Shown: piece by piece, positions 47,907 to 59,050 of the stretch
Layout: each line of letters starts with the position of its first letter
How positions within the stretch are numbered: position 1 is the stretch's first letter
Assembly (NCBI GenBank): GCA_021018815.1
Contig: JAITYX010000012.1
Span: forward strand, 5,629,001-5,693,000
DNA from: Talinum fruticosum
Taxonomy: Eukaryota > Streptophyta > Magnoliopsida > Caryophyllales > Talinaceae
Length of the DNA stretch: 64,000 bases
Reading direction: 5' to 3'
Program-made: the position numbers and the translations under genes
The notes under the pieces: model-generated
What the model was told of the DNA's origin: nothing
The model's database searches: none
Seen by the model: the letters and a program-made list of their open reading frames with translations, nothing else

Positions 47907-47981
<75 letters not shown>
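47731..47981. repeat. Two (TA)n microsatellites
   Basis: (TA)n at about 47731-47760 and 47913-47981, both inside the solo LTR near its right end. The minus-strand Tyr-Ile repeat ORF over the second run is an artefact. Confidence 0.95.
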
Positions 47982-47984
<3 letters not shown>

Positions 47985-48060
47985 GAAAACTTGAATTGAA
48001 GTGCATGCACTTATTGAAAAATTATCAATTTTTATTTAACGTATTAGATTATGGTTAGGG

Positions 48061-49938
48061 TGTAGGAACCACGGCCAGTCGGGGTGGGCCCAGCTTCCCC
48101 ACTTGTATTAGGTCTCTTTTTTAAAGATTGATTTTGAAGATGATTTTAGAAAGTCGATTTTGGAAAGTGGGGATGAACCTTTTATTAAACTTTCCGAGTT
48201 TTTAAATCGATGTAAAGCGAATTAAGCAAAGTCGAATGGTGGTTTTATTAATTATTTTATTTTAGTAATTATTTTTAGAATTCGCGGGATCTTATTTTCT
48301 AATTAAGGAATAAATAAAACTAGGGTTTTGGTCTTGCCGTGAGGCTTTAGGGCCAGATTGGTGTAAAAATACCAATCTGGATCGAAGCCTCATCTCGCCC
48401 ACCACCCAGATACAGGCGCAGCACCGCCCGCAGGCGAGGGCAGATCCGGAACCTCGGCTTACTATTCCTACAACCAGAAAACACCGAGATGTAAATTTAA
48501 ATAGAACAAAGCGTAAAATAAAGGAGTCGCTAGTCGGTTTTAGGAAAGAAAAACTAAAATAAAGATTTGCTTTCTCGATCTTAGTATGGGACAACTAAGA
48601 CCGAAAAAGGATAAAAATGACTCCATTGGTCCTTTAACCGAGAATTGGACTTCCGTTTCGCCCGTCCGAAGACGGCCATCACTAATTTGAGCGAGTGAGT
48701 TAAAATAGTGTACAAAAGAAAACAAATGAACATGCAATAAAGAATTAAAGCCACCAAAACATAACAAAAGCATAAAACAAAAGCAAAAGTAAAGAAAGCG
48801 AGAAAAGTAAAAAGAAAAGCAAAATGAAAACGAAAAGAAAAGGCAAAGCAAAAAGAAAAGAAAGCGGACAACTAAAGATTACATCGAACATGGAGAAATT
48901 AAAAGCGATACATCGTTTGTCCACTACATGGAAAGCAATAAAGAAAGCATAAAATAAAATAAACCGTTATAAAAACTAGATATGTGCCCTCGGGTTTTCC
49001 CACTTGCTGATCCGGATCTCGGATCTAGACCTCTTGATGTGACGATGGCCAATGAGAGGGGCTTTTTGTGAGTATTTGGTGTAGGTCGATGAATGATGGA
49101 GTTTAGATATTGGATGTCGGAAGTATGATGGAAGTAGGCTGAAAAGAGACCAAGAGATTAGAATACCAAAGAGAGTCTTCGATAGTTCTTACGCAGATTT
49201 CAACAAGCGTGGTGTTAAGGCAGGAAGTCGTGTGGGAATGAGAGCCAAAGGTCTTTATTTATAGGGAGAGGTTAGGTCAAGGAATGACCTAGGGTTAGCT
49301 CGGTCAGCCGTCTAAAGTTAGCAGCAAAAACCGGGCCAAGATATTGTGAAGATTGAACCGAGATAGAAGAGATAAGACCGAGATAGAACCGGGAGGTAGG
49401 CTCTAGCCAAGTGGATGCCCTAGGGTTTTGTGCCCTAGTTGTGTCTCCAAAGGACTCTCCAAGCCAAAACGCAGCGTTCCACTCGACGCTTCTAAAAGAC
49501 AGGCTTCTACTCTCCTGTGGACTGTCTCTTGTGGACTCGCCTTGTGAAGCTTAAATGCATCACTTTGAAGCTCCTAATCATGAAATGTAATGCTTTAACG
49601 CCGTCTTTAGTTCTTCGACTCCTTGTATGATTTGAACAAAAGTAGAATGTAGTACTCGAACTTGGAATTTCTCGGCACACAATATTGGACTCCACAATCT
49701 CTAAAGGCTCGGCTCGGCTCTTGGATCGTCCGAAAGAAAATAGGATTTGTGGACCGTCCCAAAGAAAAAGGCTATTTATTTGGTGCTTGGGGTTTTTGTG
49801 GTTTATCGGCTTATGTCGCACCAATCGATCACGAGTGTGATCCAAATCCTCAAACAGGACTCGGGATTATCCTTATCGGCCAACAAATAAGAAATAGAGA
49901 AAAGTACTACACTTTTTGGGTGTCTATAAGGTGTTATA
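48061..49938 (-). repeat. 3' LTR of a gypsy element, family T
   Basis: In minus sense it begins TATAACACC at 49938 (TG expected, mutated), immediately after the polypurine tract AAGGGGGAAGAC, and ends GGTTCCTACA at 48061. Two other copies of the family are at 26960-29258 (inverted) and 42894-43254. Contains several TATA-poor repeats of gcaaaa/gaaaag (48720-48860). No gene. Confidence 0.75.
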
Positions 49939-49959
49939 GTCTTCCCCCTTAAAATAAGC

Positions 49960-50300
49960 TTCGTCCCCGAAACTTGCAAGCAAAGCAAAGCAACATTACC
50001 TTAAAATACATATGGATACTTGTTTTTCTTGTTTTTTACATCGTCTTCGGTTTCCCAAGTGGATTCCGTAGAAGTATAATTCGTCCACAATACTTTTACT
50101 ATAGGAATAGCCTTATTGCGTCTGTTGTTTGATTCTTCCGTATAATATCTCTGCAGGATGTACTTCATAGGCTAGATTTTGGCCGACTATAATGGGTTCA
50201 CATTCTATGATGTGACTTGGGTCTAATACATATATTTTCGAAGTTGAGAGACATGAAACACACTATGCACATATTCAAGATTAGAAGGTGACGCTAGCTT
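49960..50300 (-). pseudogene. C-terminal end of a Tekay/Del-like gypsy polyprotein
   Basis: From about 50290 leftward the frames encode EYVHSVFHVSQLRKY, then KVLWTNYTSTESTWETEDD and SFGDEAYF. These blocks are the conserved end of the integrase/chromodomain region in Tekay/Del-type gypsy polyproteins. They lie directly before the polypurine tract and 3' LTR, as expected. RT, RNase H and most of integrase are absent upstream. Frameshifts interrupt it. Confidence 0.65.
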
Positions 50301-50309
50301 GTGGCCTTC

Positions 50310-50865
50310 TAGTCGGATGTCTACTCTTCTTCTATGAGCATGCCAAGTATCTCGAAGTGTCTTGAAGTCCATGATGGGTAAGAACTTTAGGTCCGATGAT
50401 AGGCGAGTTAGAGGTTGTTGATGATGATTCCGACCTGATCCTTATCGGATGGCCGATCGATCATGTGGGCAGTTGTCGCCCTCCAACGAGTAAGGAAGTC
50501 GGTGAAACTCTCCTCGTCTCTTTGCTTGATCGGTCCTAAGTCCCGAAGAGTGACTGGTAGACGAATATTGTAAGGGTATTGATGTATGAACTCCCTGCAA
50601 AGGTCTTGTCGGCTTGTGACCTTGCGTTGGTTGACAACGACTGTATCACTTCATTACGTGTGTGCTAAACATCTATGGGAAGATGACATGGTACGTGTCC
50701 TTCGGTACATTCTTTAAAGTCATTGCCCCCACAAAGTTTCTCACATGATGGTGATGGTTCTCGGTTCCATGAAACTTGATGTTAGGCATGGTAAATTTAG
50801 GAGGTAACTTGCCTTTAGGGATTGAAATGAATCCCTGGCCTAGATAGTGGTGGTTGAACATTGAT
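50310..50865 (-). pseudogene. Gypsy gag (Retrotrans_gag) fragment
   Basis: Minus-strand blocks in order: PPKFTMPNIKFHGTENH (about 50785), EFIHQYPYNIRLPVTLRDLG (about 50560-50600), ESFTDFLTRWRATTAHMIDR (about 50455-50515) and KFLPIMDFKTLRDTW (about 50345-50390). They match the capsid core of plant gypsy gag, most like the Tat/Ogre type. This gag runs directly into a Tekay/Del-type pol end, so most of pol is deleted or two lineages are joined. Confidence 0.65.
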
Positions 50866-51480
50866 GAATCCTACACGACCTCTCTCTTCGATCTACCCTT
50901 GGAGCGGATCGAGACTAAGGTTGGGGCTGAGGTTCCAGGCGGGATCCTTCTCCTTCTTTTTCTTTCCTTTGAACTTTGATTTCCTCTCTAGTTCTTTGCA
51001 TATGAGACCGAGGGATTCAAATATAGACTCGATCCGTTTATCCTAGGCATCAAGGTTAGCCTCTAGTTTAGAAATAGACTCCTTCAACAAGGTCATAATG
51101 GGAATTTGCTCTGGCTGGTTAGCCATTTTTGGAAGAGGATTGTGCTTAGGCCTTGGACGACGCACCGGTGCTACTAGTAAAGGTGTGGGACGTATTGGTG
51201 TTGACCAGTGTCGGTGTTGAAGTAGATTTCTTACTTCCTAGATGTTTCGTGCCAAGATTCCCGACTTGCATAGGATTTCATATCCTATATCACAAAATAA
51301 TACACTCAAGATTGGCTCATAGAAGAAACTAAAGGAGATGGGGCTTAAGTGCCGGACTCGAGGAACGATCGATCCTAAGAGAAAAGAAAATGATATGCTC
51401 TTTTATTTGGATGCACATAAGGGGATGCGAATCAAATGGAATGTATGCAACGATGCTCACGACTTAATTTAGGATGATTC
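50866..51480 (-). other. Probable gag N-terminal and leader region, decayed
   Basis: Minus-strand frames are rich in Ser, Thr, Glu and Arg (for example a STSTPTLVNTNTS-like stretch near 51200), as in gag leaders. No primer binding site or 5' LTR could be found to the right. Confidence 0.35.
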
Positions 51481-51850
51481 TATGATTTGGCTAGTGCGGA
51501 ACTGAAATGCATAGATGATTTCTCCTAATGGAAGATGAATTTGTTTTATTAAATGAGAAATAAAACTGCAAAGCGGACTCACCTAATCCGAGATGACTTT
51601 TTGTTTGGCTAATGCAAATGAAAGACTCTCCTAATTAAAGATGAATTTAATTTTGGCTAATGCGACAATGAAATGAATGGACTCACCTACTTTGAGATGA
51701 TTTTTGTTTTGGCTAATGCAAATGAAGGACTCTCCTAATTAGATATTAATTTAATTTTGGCTAATACAAGAATAAAATAAATGGACACCTTAATTGGGAT
51801 GAATTTAATTTGGCTAATGTAAAAAATGAATGCAAATATGGACTCACCTC
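51480..51850. repeat. Minisatellite, about 52/104-bp period
   Basis: gactcacct-type starts occur at 51576, 51680 and 51783 (spacing 104 and 103). Between them half-units start gactctcctaatta. Each half-unit contains gatgaatttaattttggctaatg with variation. Confidence 0.75.
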
Positions 51851-51931
51851 TACTTTTCCTCTAGATCACCTTTTCATATCCACCTTATGAGCCAACGAGC
51901 TCAAATCATTTTCAGATTGATCACACTTCCG

Positions 51932-53960
51932 GATAAGAAATCTTTTCCTCTAGATGACCTTTGGAATACAAGTTGCAACTCAACAATACTAGCAATCTTT
52001 TCTTCTAGCCCGGACAAGTATCTTACCAGGGTTTGTGGATCATTTTTAGATAGGTCACACTTCCGGATAAGAAACTCAAACTCCTTAGTATACTCCTCAA
52101 TAGACTTTACTCCTTGTCTCAACTTTTTAGCTTCAGAAAATTATCTTGGAGATAATGATCACGTAAGAATTTATCTTTCAACTCTTTGTTCATTCTCCTC
52201 CATGTTTTAATCTTTTCTTTCGCTCTCTTGACTCTTTTGTTTTGAACATTCTAACACCAAATTGAAGCATGATGCCTCAATTTAACTTGAACTATCTTAA
52301 CTTTTTTAGAGTCGGGGACTTCCTTATAATCAAAGACTCTTTGACGAAATATTCCATCGTAAGAGGTAATCAACTCGTAAGCCACCTGTAGATAGCAATT
52401 CGAGTTAGTAGTGAAGCAATGCATGACCTCAACCTTGCAAGTGCAATGGAAAGTTTTGGTCTAGGACTAATGGGTCTGGATCAATGTAAAGAAAAGAACA
52501 CATATCCCAGCTTCATCAATTTGATCCGCACTCAAATTCAACCTTACTAAGTTTCGAGTACCCTTGTTCTCGTTACTTGTTTCTTGAACAATTTATTTGT
52601 TTCGATGAAATAATTTGGGTCTGTAAGAAGTTGAGACATTGTGTATAATGTTCTTTTACATTTCATTAGATGGAACATTATGTGTGTTCATAGGAGAAGT
52701 TGTTTCGACCGTGTCGGAATAGTTATTGCCACACTCCCCGGTAATTAAGATGGCGACATTAGGGACAAGCCTATCCGAGTCCAAGAATCCTACAAGGACA
52801 TTTCGAACAAGAAACCACATTGGTTTCCTAGCCAAGAGGATGGGTATTAAGTCTTGGAGTCCTACAAGAACTTATCCGATAGAAGCTATTATTAATTTTG
52901 AAGATTCTCATCTATGGCCACGATTCCGATTCGAAGAGTCCTAATAAGAAATCTTTTCCTCTAGATCACCTTTGGAATATAGCTACAACTCAACAATACT
53001 AGCAATCTTTTCTTCTAGCCCGGACAAGTATCTTACCGGGGTTTGTGGATCACTTTCGGATTGATCACACTTCCGGATAAAAACTCGGACTCCCTAGTAT
53101 ACTCCTTAATAGACTTCACTCCTTGTCTCAACTTTTGTAGATTCATAAAATTATCTTGGAGATAATGATCCGTAAGAATTTATCTTTCAACTCTTTTTTA
53201 TTCTCCTCCATGTTTTAATCTTTTCTTTCCCTCTCTCTTTACTCTTTTGCTTTGAACATTTTAACACCAAATTGAAGCATGGTGCTTTAACTTTACTACA
53301 ACTATCTTAACTTTCTTACAAGTCGGGGACTTCCTTATAATTAAAGACTCTTTGACGAAATATTCCATCATAAGAGGCAATCAACTCGAAGCCACTATTG
53401 ATAGCAATTTTGAGTTAGTAGCGAAGCGATCCAAGAACTCAGCCTAGCAAGTGTGTTGGAAAGCTTTGGTCCGGGACTAATGGGTCCGGATCAATGTAAA
53501 GAAAAGAACACATATCCCAGCCTTCATCAACTTGATCCGCACTCAAATTCAACCTTACCGAGTTTCTAAGTAGCCTTGTTCTCTTTACTTGTTGCTTGAA
53601 CAATTTATTTGTTTCAATGAAACAATTTGGGTTTGTAATAAGTTGAGACATTGTGTATAATGTTCTTTTACATTTCATTAGGTGGAACATTATGTGTGTT
53701 CACAGGAGAAGTTGTTTCGACCAGGTCGGAATAGTTATTGCCACACTCCTCGGTAATTAAGATGGCGACATCGGGGATGAGCCTATCTCGAGTCCAAGAA
53801 TCTTGCAAGAACATTTCGGAACAAGAAACCACACTAGTTTCTTAGCCAAAAAGATGAGCTCTAAGTCTTGGAGTCGTACAAGAACTTCTCTAATAAGCAG
53901 CAATTATTAATTATGAAGATTCTTATTTATGGCCACGATTCTAATTCCAAGAGTCCTAAT
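51932..53960. repeat. Two tandem copies of a 1.01-kb mosaic retroelement segment
   Basis: ataagaaatcttttcctctag occurs at 51932 and 52943 and the following 1 kb is repeated: copy 1 51932-52942, copy 2 52943-53960. Each unit joins three pieces. First is a minus-strand gypsy gag part (KGVKSIEEYTKEFEFLIRKC-like frame at 51901-52122, continuing in other frames to about 52370). Second is a minus-strand block of unknown origin with NLSADQVDEG and CSFLYIDPDPLVPDQ (52430-52690 and 53439-53690). Third is a plus-strand piece also present at 57960-58130, just before the LTR of the gypsy element. The two copies have diverged. Confidence 0.75.
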
Positions 53961-53984
53961 AACATCTTTTAGAGGAGGTGGAAC

Positions 53985-54736
53985 CGGATCGAAAAGACTC
54001 TCTTATTTATACTTGTTTTCTAAGCCTCGAAACTAGCCCATTTGCAAGCTAGTTACTAGGCTGCAACCTCGCTTTTGGACGATCCAATAAGGAGTCTTCA
54101 AGCGGTATTGTCAAGGCTTTTCAAGTCTTTTCAACCAATGACAACTTGATAAGAGAGAATAACAGTTGCTATGGGTTCGGATTACTGCTACTGATCGAAT
54201 TAGGATCGGAACACTTTTGCAATTTCAGTTTCTTTCTTAGTTAAGATTAATCTTTGTAATTAGTGTTGATTAATCATGATTAGTCTTAAACTTTCCTTAA
54301 TGATTAGGAAAGTTATTTGCGCGCAAAATGGACTTATATAAAAGGCCTTCCTATCCATGTACAATCAGAATCTATTGACATTGGTGATTAATACACTCAT
54401 TGTATTTCAATCGAGAAAGTTTGAGTGAATCACTCTTCTACCGTCAAAATTCCCTAGTCTGCTGTAGCTTGGTTTAGCAACCAAGTGGTGTTCTTATAGG
54501 TCTTAGAAACCTCTCGCTGGATCCACTCCCGAGCAATCTTCTTTGTTGCCCTTTACTTGATTTCGAAGTTGGAGATTCTGTCCCTTCTAAGTCGGTTAGG
54601 TTCTATCCCTTGTTTCTATATTCTAACCCCACTTTTGCAACCTCTTATTCCCGGTTTCCTTTTCAATTATTTTATTAATTATTGAGAACAACTATTATCA
54701 CGGTTGCGCTTCCCATTGTTGGGCTTGGATCTATCA
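53985..54736 (+). repeat. 5' LTR of the gypsy element
   Basis: Shares with the 3' copy cctcgaaactag, gtcaaggctttt, taagattaatctttg, aaggccttcctatcc and ggttgcgcttcccattgttg. TATA-like TATATAAAAGG at about 54334. Ends CTATCA at 54736. Confidence 0.7.
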
Positions 54737-54738
54737 TT

Positions 54739-54750
54739 TGGTATTAGAGC
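54739..54750 (+). other. Primer binding site of the gypsy element
   Basis: TGGTATTAGAGC, one base from the initiator tRNA-Met primer site, two bases after the LTR end. Confidence 0.8.
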
Positions 54751-54833
54751 TCTTGGAGCCGCTCCCGTGACCTATCCACCCTTCCACCCCAAACACAATT
54801 CCTATTAGCTACAAAACAAAATCAGCTACAAAA

Positions 54834-55645
54834 ATGTCATCCACCCTCAAATTTAAGAAGAAGCTTGACCGGACCATGAGAGAAAAACAAGACCTAGAGG
54901 CTGAGGTTAAGTACCGACTAAAGAGTTAGGGAAACAACTATAAGATAAGTTTTAGAATCTAAGAGATTCCGAGAGAACCAAGTGTTCGCATTGAATCGGA
55001 AGGTAGCTCTAATGATGACAGAGTTACAAAGGAGCCTCGGTCTTAAGAGAAGGAATTTGTCCATACTCCGAGAGGAAGACATGAAAGGGGAGACAAGAAG
55101 AGCAATTTTGACATCAAAGTTGACATTCCAGATTTTGAAGGTAAGCTGGATCCTAATATCTTTCTGGATTGGTTACGGATCGTAGAAAGACTCTTTGATT
55201 ATAAGGAAGTCCCGGACTCTAAGAAAGTTAAGCTAGTTGCACTTGAGTTAAGGCATCATGCTTCTATTTGGTGGCAAAATGTTCAAACCAAAAGTGTCAA
55301 AAGTGGGAAAGAAAAGATTAAAACATGGATGAGAATAAAGAAAGAGTTGAAAGATAAATTCCTACCGGATCATTATTTCCAAGATAATTTTCCGAAGCTA
55401 CAAAGTTGAGAAAAGGAGTGAAATCAGTTGAGGAATACACTAGGGAGTTTGAGTTTCTTATTTGGAAATGTGACCTATCCGAAAATGATCCGCAAACTTT
55501 GGTAAGATACTTGTGCTGGGTTAGAAGAAAAGATTGCTAGTGTTGTTGAGTTACGGCCATTTACCACCCTTGATTATTTGAGCCCGTTGGCTCATAAGGT
55601 GGATAAGCGAGAGGAGATTCGAGAGGAAAAGGAAGTGAAGCCATG
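54834..55645 (+). pseudogene. Gypsy gag
   Basis: Starts at the ATG at 54834 (MSSTLKFKKKLDRTM). After a stop near 54927 the frames continue with the capsid core: FKVDIPDFEGKLDPNIFLDW (55115-55175), KKVKLVALELRHHASIWWQN (55222-55282), ELKDKFLPDHYFQDNF (55345-55395), VEEYTREFEFLIWKC (about 55430-55475) and NDPQTLVRYL. This is the Retrotrans_gag domain. At least two frame changes. The minus-strand gag pieces at 51.9-53.4 kb are close relatives. Confidence 0.85.
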
Positions 55646-57960
55646 ACCCCTGCAAACCCAAGCAACCACCCAAAACCTCCATTCTACTCACCTAGAACTA
55701 ACCCATCCTCGGCTCCACAAAATAAGCCCCTCCACCTCGGAATCGAAACCACCACAAACCCCTCAAAACCCAATCCAAAACCCATTGAAACCCGAAGTTG
55801 TTTTATAAGTTAAGGACTAGGGCATTGTGCCTCAAAATTTTATAATAAGAAGATCATTTCACCGGCTGAGTACCAAGCGACCTCGGAAGAGTTTCGGGAG
55901 AAGAAAGAAGAGTCGGACTCGGAATGTTGTTTATAGGAGAGTGATGAGCCTGTAGAGGAAGGAGGAGATGGTGGAGATCTTCTAATCCTTAGAAGAACCC
56001 TCACTGGGTTTGCTTGAGTCGGAAAATCAATAGCGAGAGGAAAAACATCTTCCATACAAGATGTATAGTTGAATGGCAAAGTGTGTTCATTGATCGTTGA
56101 TGGAGAAAGCTGTACCAACGCAGACATCCAAATCTATGGTGGATAAGTTGAAGTTGCCATCTGTCCCCTCATCCAGCCACCTATAACATTCAATGGCTTA
56201 ATTAAGGAAAAGGTATCCAAGTCACTTCTAGATGCCTTATTTCTTTATCAATTGGCAAGTCATATAGGGATGAGATTTGGTATGATGTGATATCCGTGGA
56301 TGCTTGGTCATTTACTCTTGAGGAGACCATGGTTGTTTGATGGGCATGTCATGCATGATGGTTAAATACATACACCTTTGTTAAGGACAATAAGAAATCA
56401 CCCTCACCCCCTTAAACCCTCCCAAATCCGAACTCCGAGAGCATGTCCAAGCCTCTATCCTCTTTATTGACTTATTCCACCAGCATGAGTTTGAGTCACT
56501 CGGATTCCGGCTTATGCTAGGACATGAAGCTACACCAGCCATTACTCGACCCCCACCCTTTTTGACCCCATTGTTGCAAGAATTTGGCTAAGTTTTTCGC
56601 TCGGAAATTCCCCTAGCCTACCCCCGAAGAGAAAAATCCAACAAAGAATTAATCTCTATCCGGATGTCCCACTACCCAATAAACCAGACCTACGGAATGA
56701 ACCGAACACACCTGCAGAAATTCGGAGGTAGGTTGATGAGTTATTGGCAAAGGGAATGATAAAGGAAAGTCCGAGTCCCTGTGCAATGCTTACCCTTCTT
56801 ATTCCTAAGTAGGATGGAACTCGAGAGAATGTGTGTTGATAGCTGAGCCATAAACAAGATCACCATTAAGTACAAATTTCCCATTCCGAGATTAGAGGAT
56901 TTACTTGATGAGTTGTATGGATCCTCGATCCTTTCTAGGGTGGACCTTAGAAGCGGCTATTACCAAATTAGAATCTGCAAGGGGATGAATAAAAAACAGC
57001 CTTTAAGACTAAGGCTGGCCTGTAAGAGTGGCTTGTGATGCCCTTTGGCCTATCCAATGCCCCCAATACTTTCATGAGGTTGATGAACCAGGTGCTGAAA
57101 CCACCCATAGGGAAGTATGTAGTTGTGTATTTTGATGATATTCTATTTTATAGCTTTTGAGGAGGTGAAAATGAGGCTTACTTCGCCTTAGTTCGACCCT
57201 GCATGATTTCACAAAGGTGTTTAAAGTGGAATGCAATGCATCCGAGTTGGCATAGGAGTAGTGCTGACCCGGGAGGGAAAACATGTTGCGTATTTCAATG
57301 AGAAGCTCAATGACACCGGAAGGAAGTACTCCACCTACGACAAAGAGTTATATGTCATCATTAGAGCTTTGGAGTATCGAAGACACTACCTTATTAGTTT
57401 CGAGTTCATTCTTCTCTCGGACCATAAGGCACTATACATCCAAGGACAACACAAGCTTAACGCTAGACATGCTAAGTGGGTCGAGTATTTGTAGTCCTTT
57501 CATTTCAAATCAAATATAGAGCTAGATAATTGAAGAGAGGTGATGATGCTTTGTCACGAAGGTACTTGTTAATTTACGTGCTTGATTTCCGTGTAATTGG
57601 TTTTGAATTGATTAAGAGTCATTATGTCAAGGATGTAGATTTTAAGGAGATTTTTGAGAAATGTTGTAAACACCCAGTTGGGAAGTTTGTTTAGAACAAG
57701 GATATTTGTTCAAAGGTACTAGATTGTATATTCCTCGAGGAGAATATAGAGAATTGTTGATTCAAGAGCTGCATGATAGAGCTCTTGTTGGACATGTTGG
57801 AGTGTAGAAGACCACAACCATGATGAAGGATCATTATTTCCGGCTTGAGATGGCCCGAGACATTGAGCATTACATCAAGAGGTGTGCTACTTACCAGCAA
57901 GCCAAAGGCCACCCTTACCCCAAGCTTTATACATACCATTGCCAGTCCTTGAAGGTCCCT
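55646..57960 (+). pseudogene. Gypsy pol remnants: protease, RT, RNase H, integrase zinc finger
   Basis: A decayed protease segment lies at about 56095-56340 (SCTNADIQ, MVDKLKLP, then CLISLSIGKSYRD-like blocks in changing frames). RT runs about 56690-57155 with [61 protein letters not shown] and the catalytic [10 protein letters not shown]. Only 40 bp later the RNase H domain begins (FTKVFKVECNAS, then GRKYSTYDKELYVIIRALEY and FILLSDHKAL, 57195-57494), so the RT thumb is deleted. The integrase H2C2 finger is at about 57760-57905 (LHDRALVGHVGV, then RCATYQQAKG with Tyr for the last zinc Cys). The DDE core is absent. Not functional. Confidence 0.8.
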
Positions 57961-58164
57961 AGCGACATTAAGGAAGAGCCTATCCGAGTCCAAGAATCCT
58001 ACAACCACATTTCGAAAAAGAAACCATACTTGGTTTCTTAGTCAAGAGGATGAGTTTTGAGTCTTGGAGTCCTACATGAACTTCTCCGATAGCAGCAATT
58101 ATTAATGATGAAGATTCTCGTCTCGTGGCCACGATTTTGAGTCTAGAAGTCCTTATAAAATAAT

Positions 58165-58917
58165 TTAAAAGAAAAGACTCTCTCTTATTTATAGTGTTTT
58201 CGAGCCTCGAAACTAGGCACTTGTAAGCTAGTTATTAGGTTGCGATCTACTTTTGGACGGTCCACTAGGGACTCTTCAAGTGGCATTGTCAAGGCTTTTT
58301 AAGTCTTTTCAACCAATTACAACTTGCAAAGAGAGAAGAAGAGTTGCTATTAATTCATTTTGCTGCTATGGTAAAAATCGGATCGAGCACTTTTCAAGTT
58401 TCAGCTTTTGTCTTAGTTAAGATTAATCTTTGGAATTAGTGTTGATTAGTCATGATTAGTCTTAACCTTTCCTTAATGATTAGGAAAGTTAAATTTACGC
58501 GAGAAATTGTCCTCTATAAAAAGCCTTCCTATCCATGTACAATTTGAACTTTTTGAATCTATTGATATTGGTGATTGATACACTCGTTGTGTTTCAACTA
58601 TGAAAGTTTGAGTAAGTCAAACTTCTACCCTCAAAATTCCCTAGCTGTTGTAGCTTGGTTTGGCAACCAAGTGGTGCTCTTCTAGGTCTTAGAAACCCCG
58701 CTGGATCCACTCCCGGGCCAGTTTCTTTGTTGCCCCTTGATTTCGAAGGTAGACATTATGTCCCTTCGAATTAGTCGAGTTCTATCCCCTGTTTCAAGTT
58801 TCTAACCCCACTATTTCCAACCTCTTATCCTCGGGTTTCCTTTTCAATTGTTTTATCAATTGTTGAAGATAATTATTATCACGGTTGTGCTTCCCATTGT
58901 TGGGCTTGGATCCATTA
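58165..58917 (+). repeat. Second LTR of the gypsy element, itself followed by a primer site and leader
   Basis: Matches 53985-54736. It is followed by TTTGGTATTAGAGC and about 130 bp of the same leader that follows the first LTR, including the start of gag with its ATG changed. So this LTR also served as a 5' LTR, or a tandem array LTR-interior-LTR-interior once existed. Confidence 0.7.
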
Positions 58918-59050
58918 TTTGGTATTAGAGCTCCTTTTGTGACCTGTCCACCTTTCCACCCCAAACACAATCCCCATTAGCTACAAAGCAAAATTAGCTA
59001 CAAAAACATCATCCAGCCTCAATGTTGAGCATAAGCTTGACCAGACCTTG
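58918..59050 (+). other. Second, truncated gypsy leader/gag start
   Basis: Collinear with 54737-54880 (primer site, ttccaccccaaacacaat, attagctacaaa, aagcttgaccagacc). Breaks off near 59050. Confidence 0.65.

Larger units (their letters stand above)
45178..48060. repeat. Solo gypsy LTR, family S, copy 1
   Basis: Shares with 61103-63906 the start (TAATACCCCAAAACCC versus TGTAACGCCCCAATCACC), the gagcgcatgcatttca-type block (about 45623), a GC-rich segment near the right end (47180-47540) and the tail gaattgaagtgca. Inserted or expanded inside are a large TTA microsatellite and an ATTACTTAA minisatellite. No internal region or partner LTR is seen. Confidence 0.6.
53985..58917 (+). mobile_element. 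Ty3/gypsy element, decayed, internally deleted
   Basis: LTRs of about 0.73-0.75 kb at roughly 53985-54736 and 58165-58917 enclose gag, protease, RT, RNase H and the integrase zinc finger on plus, the gypsy order. Primer binding site present. The RT thumb, the integrase catalytic core and the end of pol are missing. The LTR left borders are approximate because no clean polypurine-TG junction is preserved. Confidence 0.75.

Noticed and set aside
48292..48871. Phe/Ser-rich minus-strand ORFs near 100 codons
   Set aside because: Lie within the gypsy LTR in gaaaag/gcaaaa repeats; hydrophobic composition comes from the repeat, no signal of a real membrane protein.
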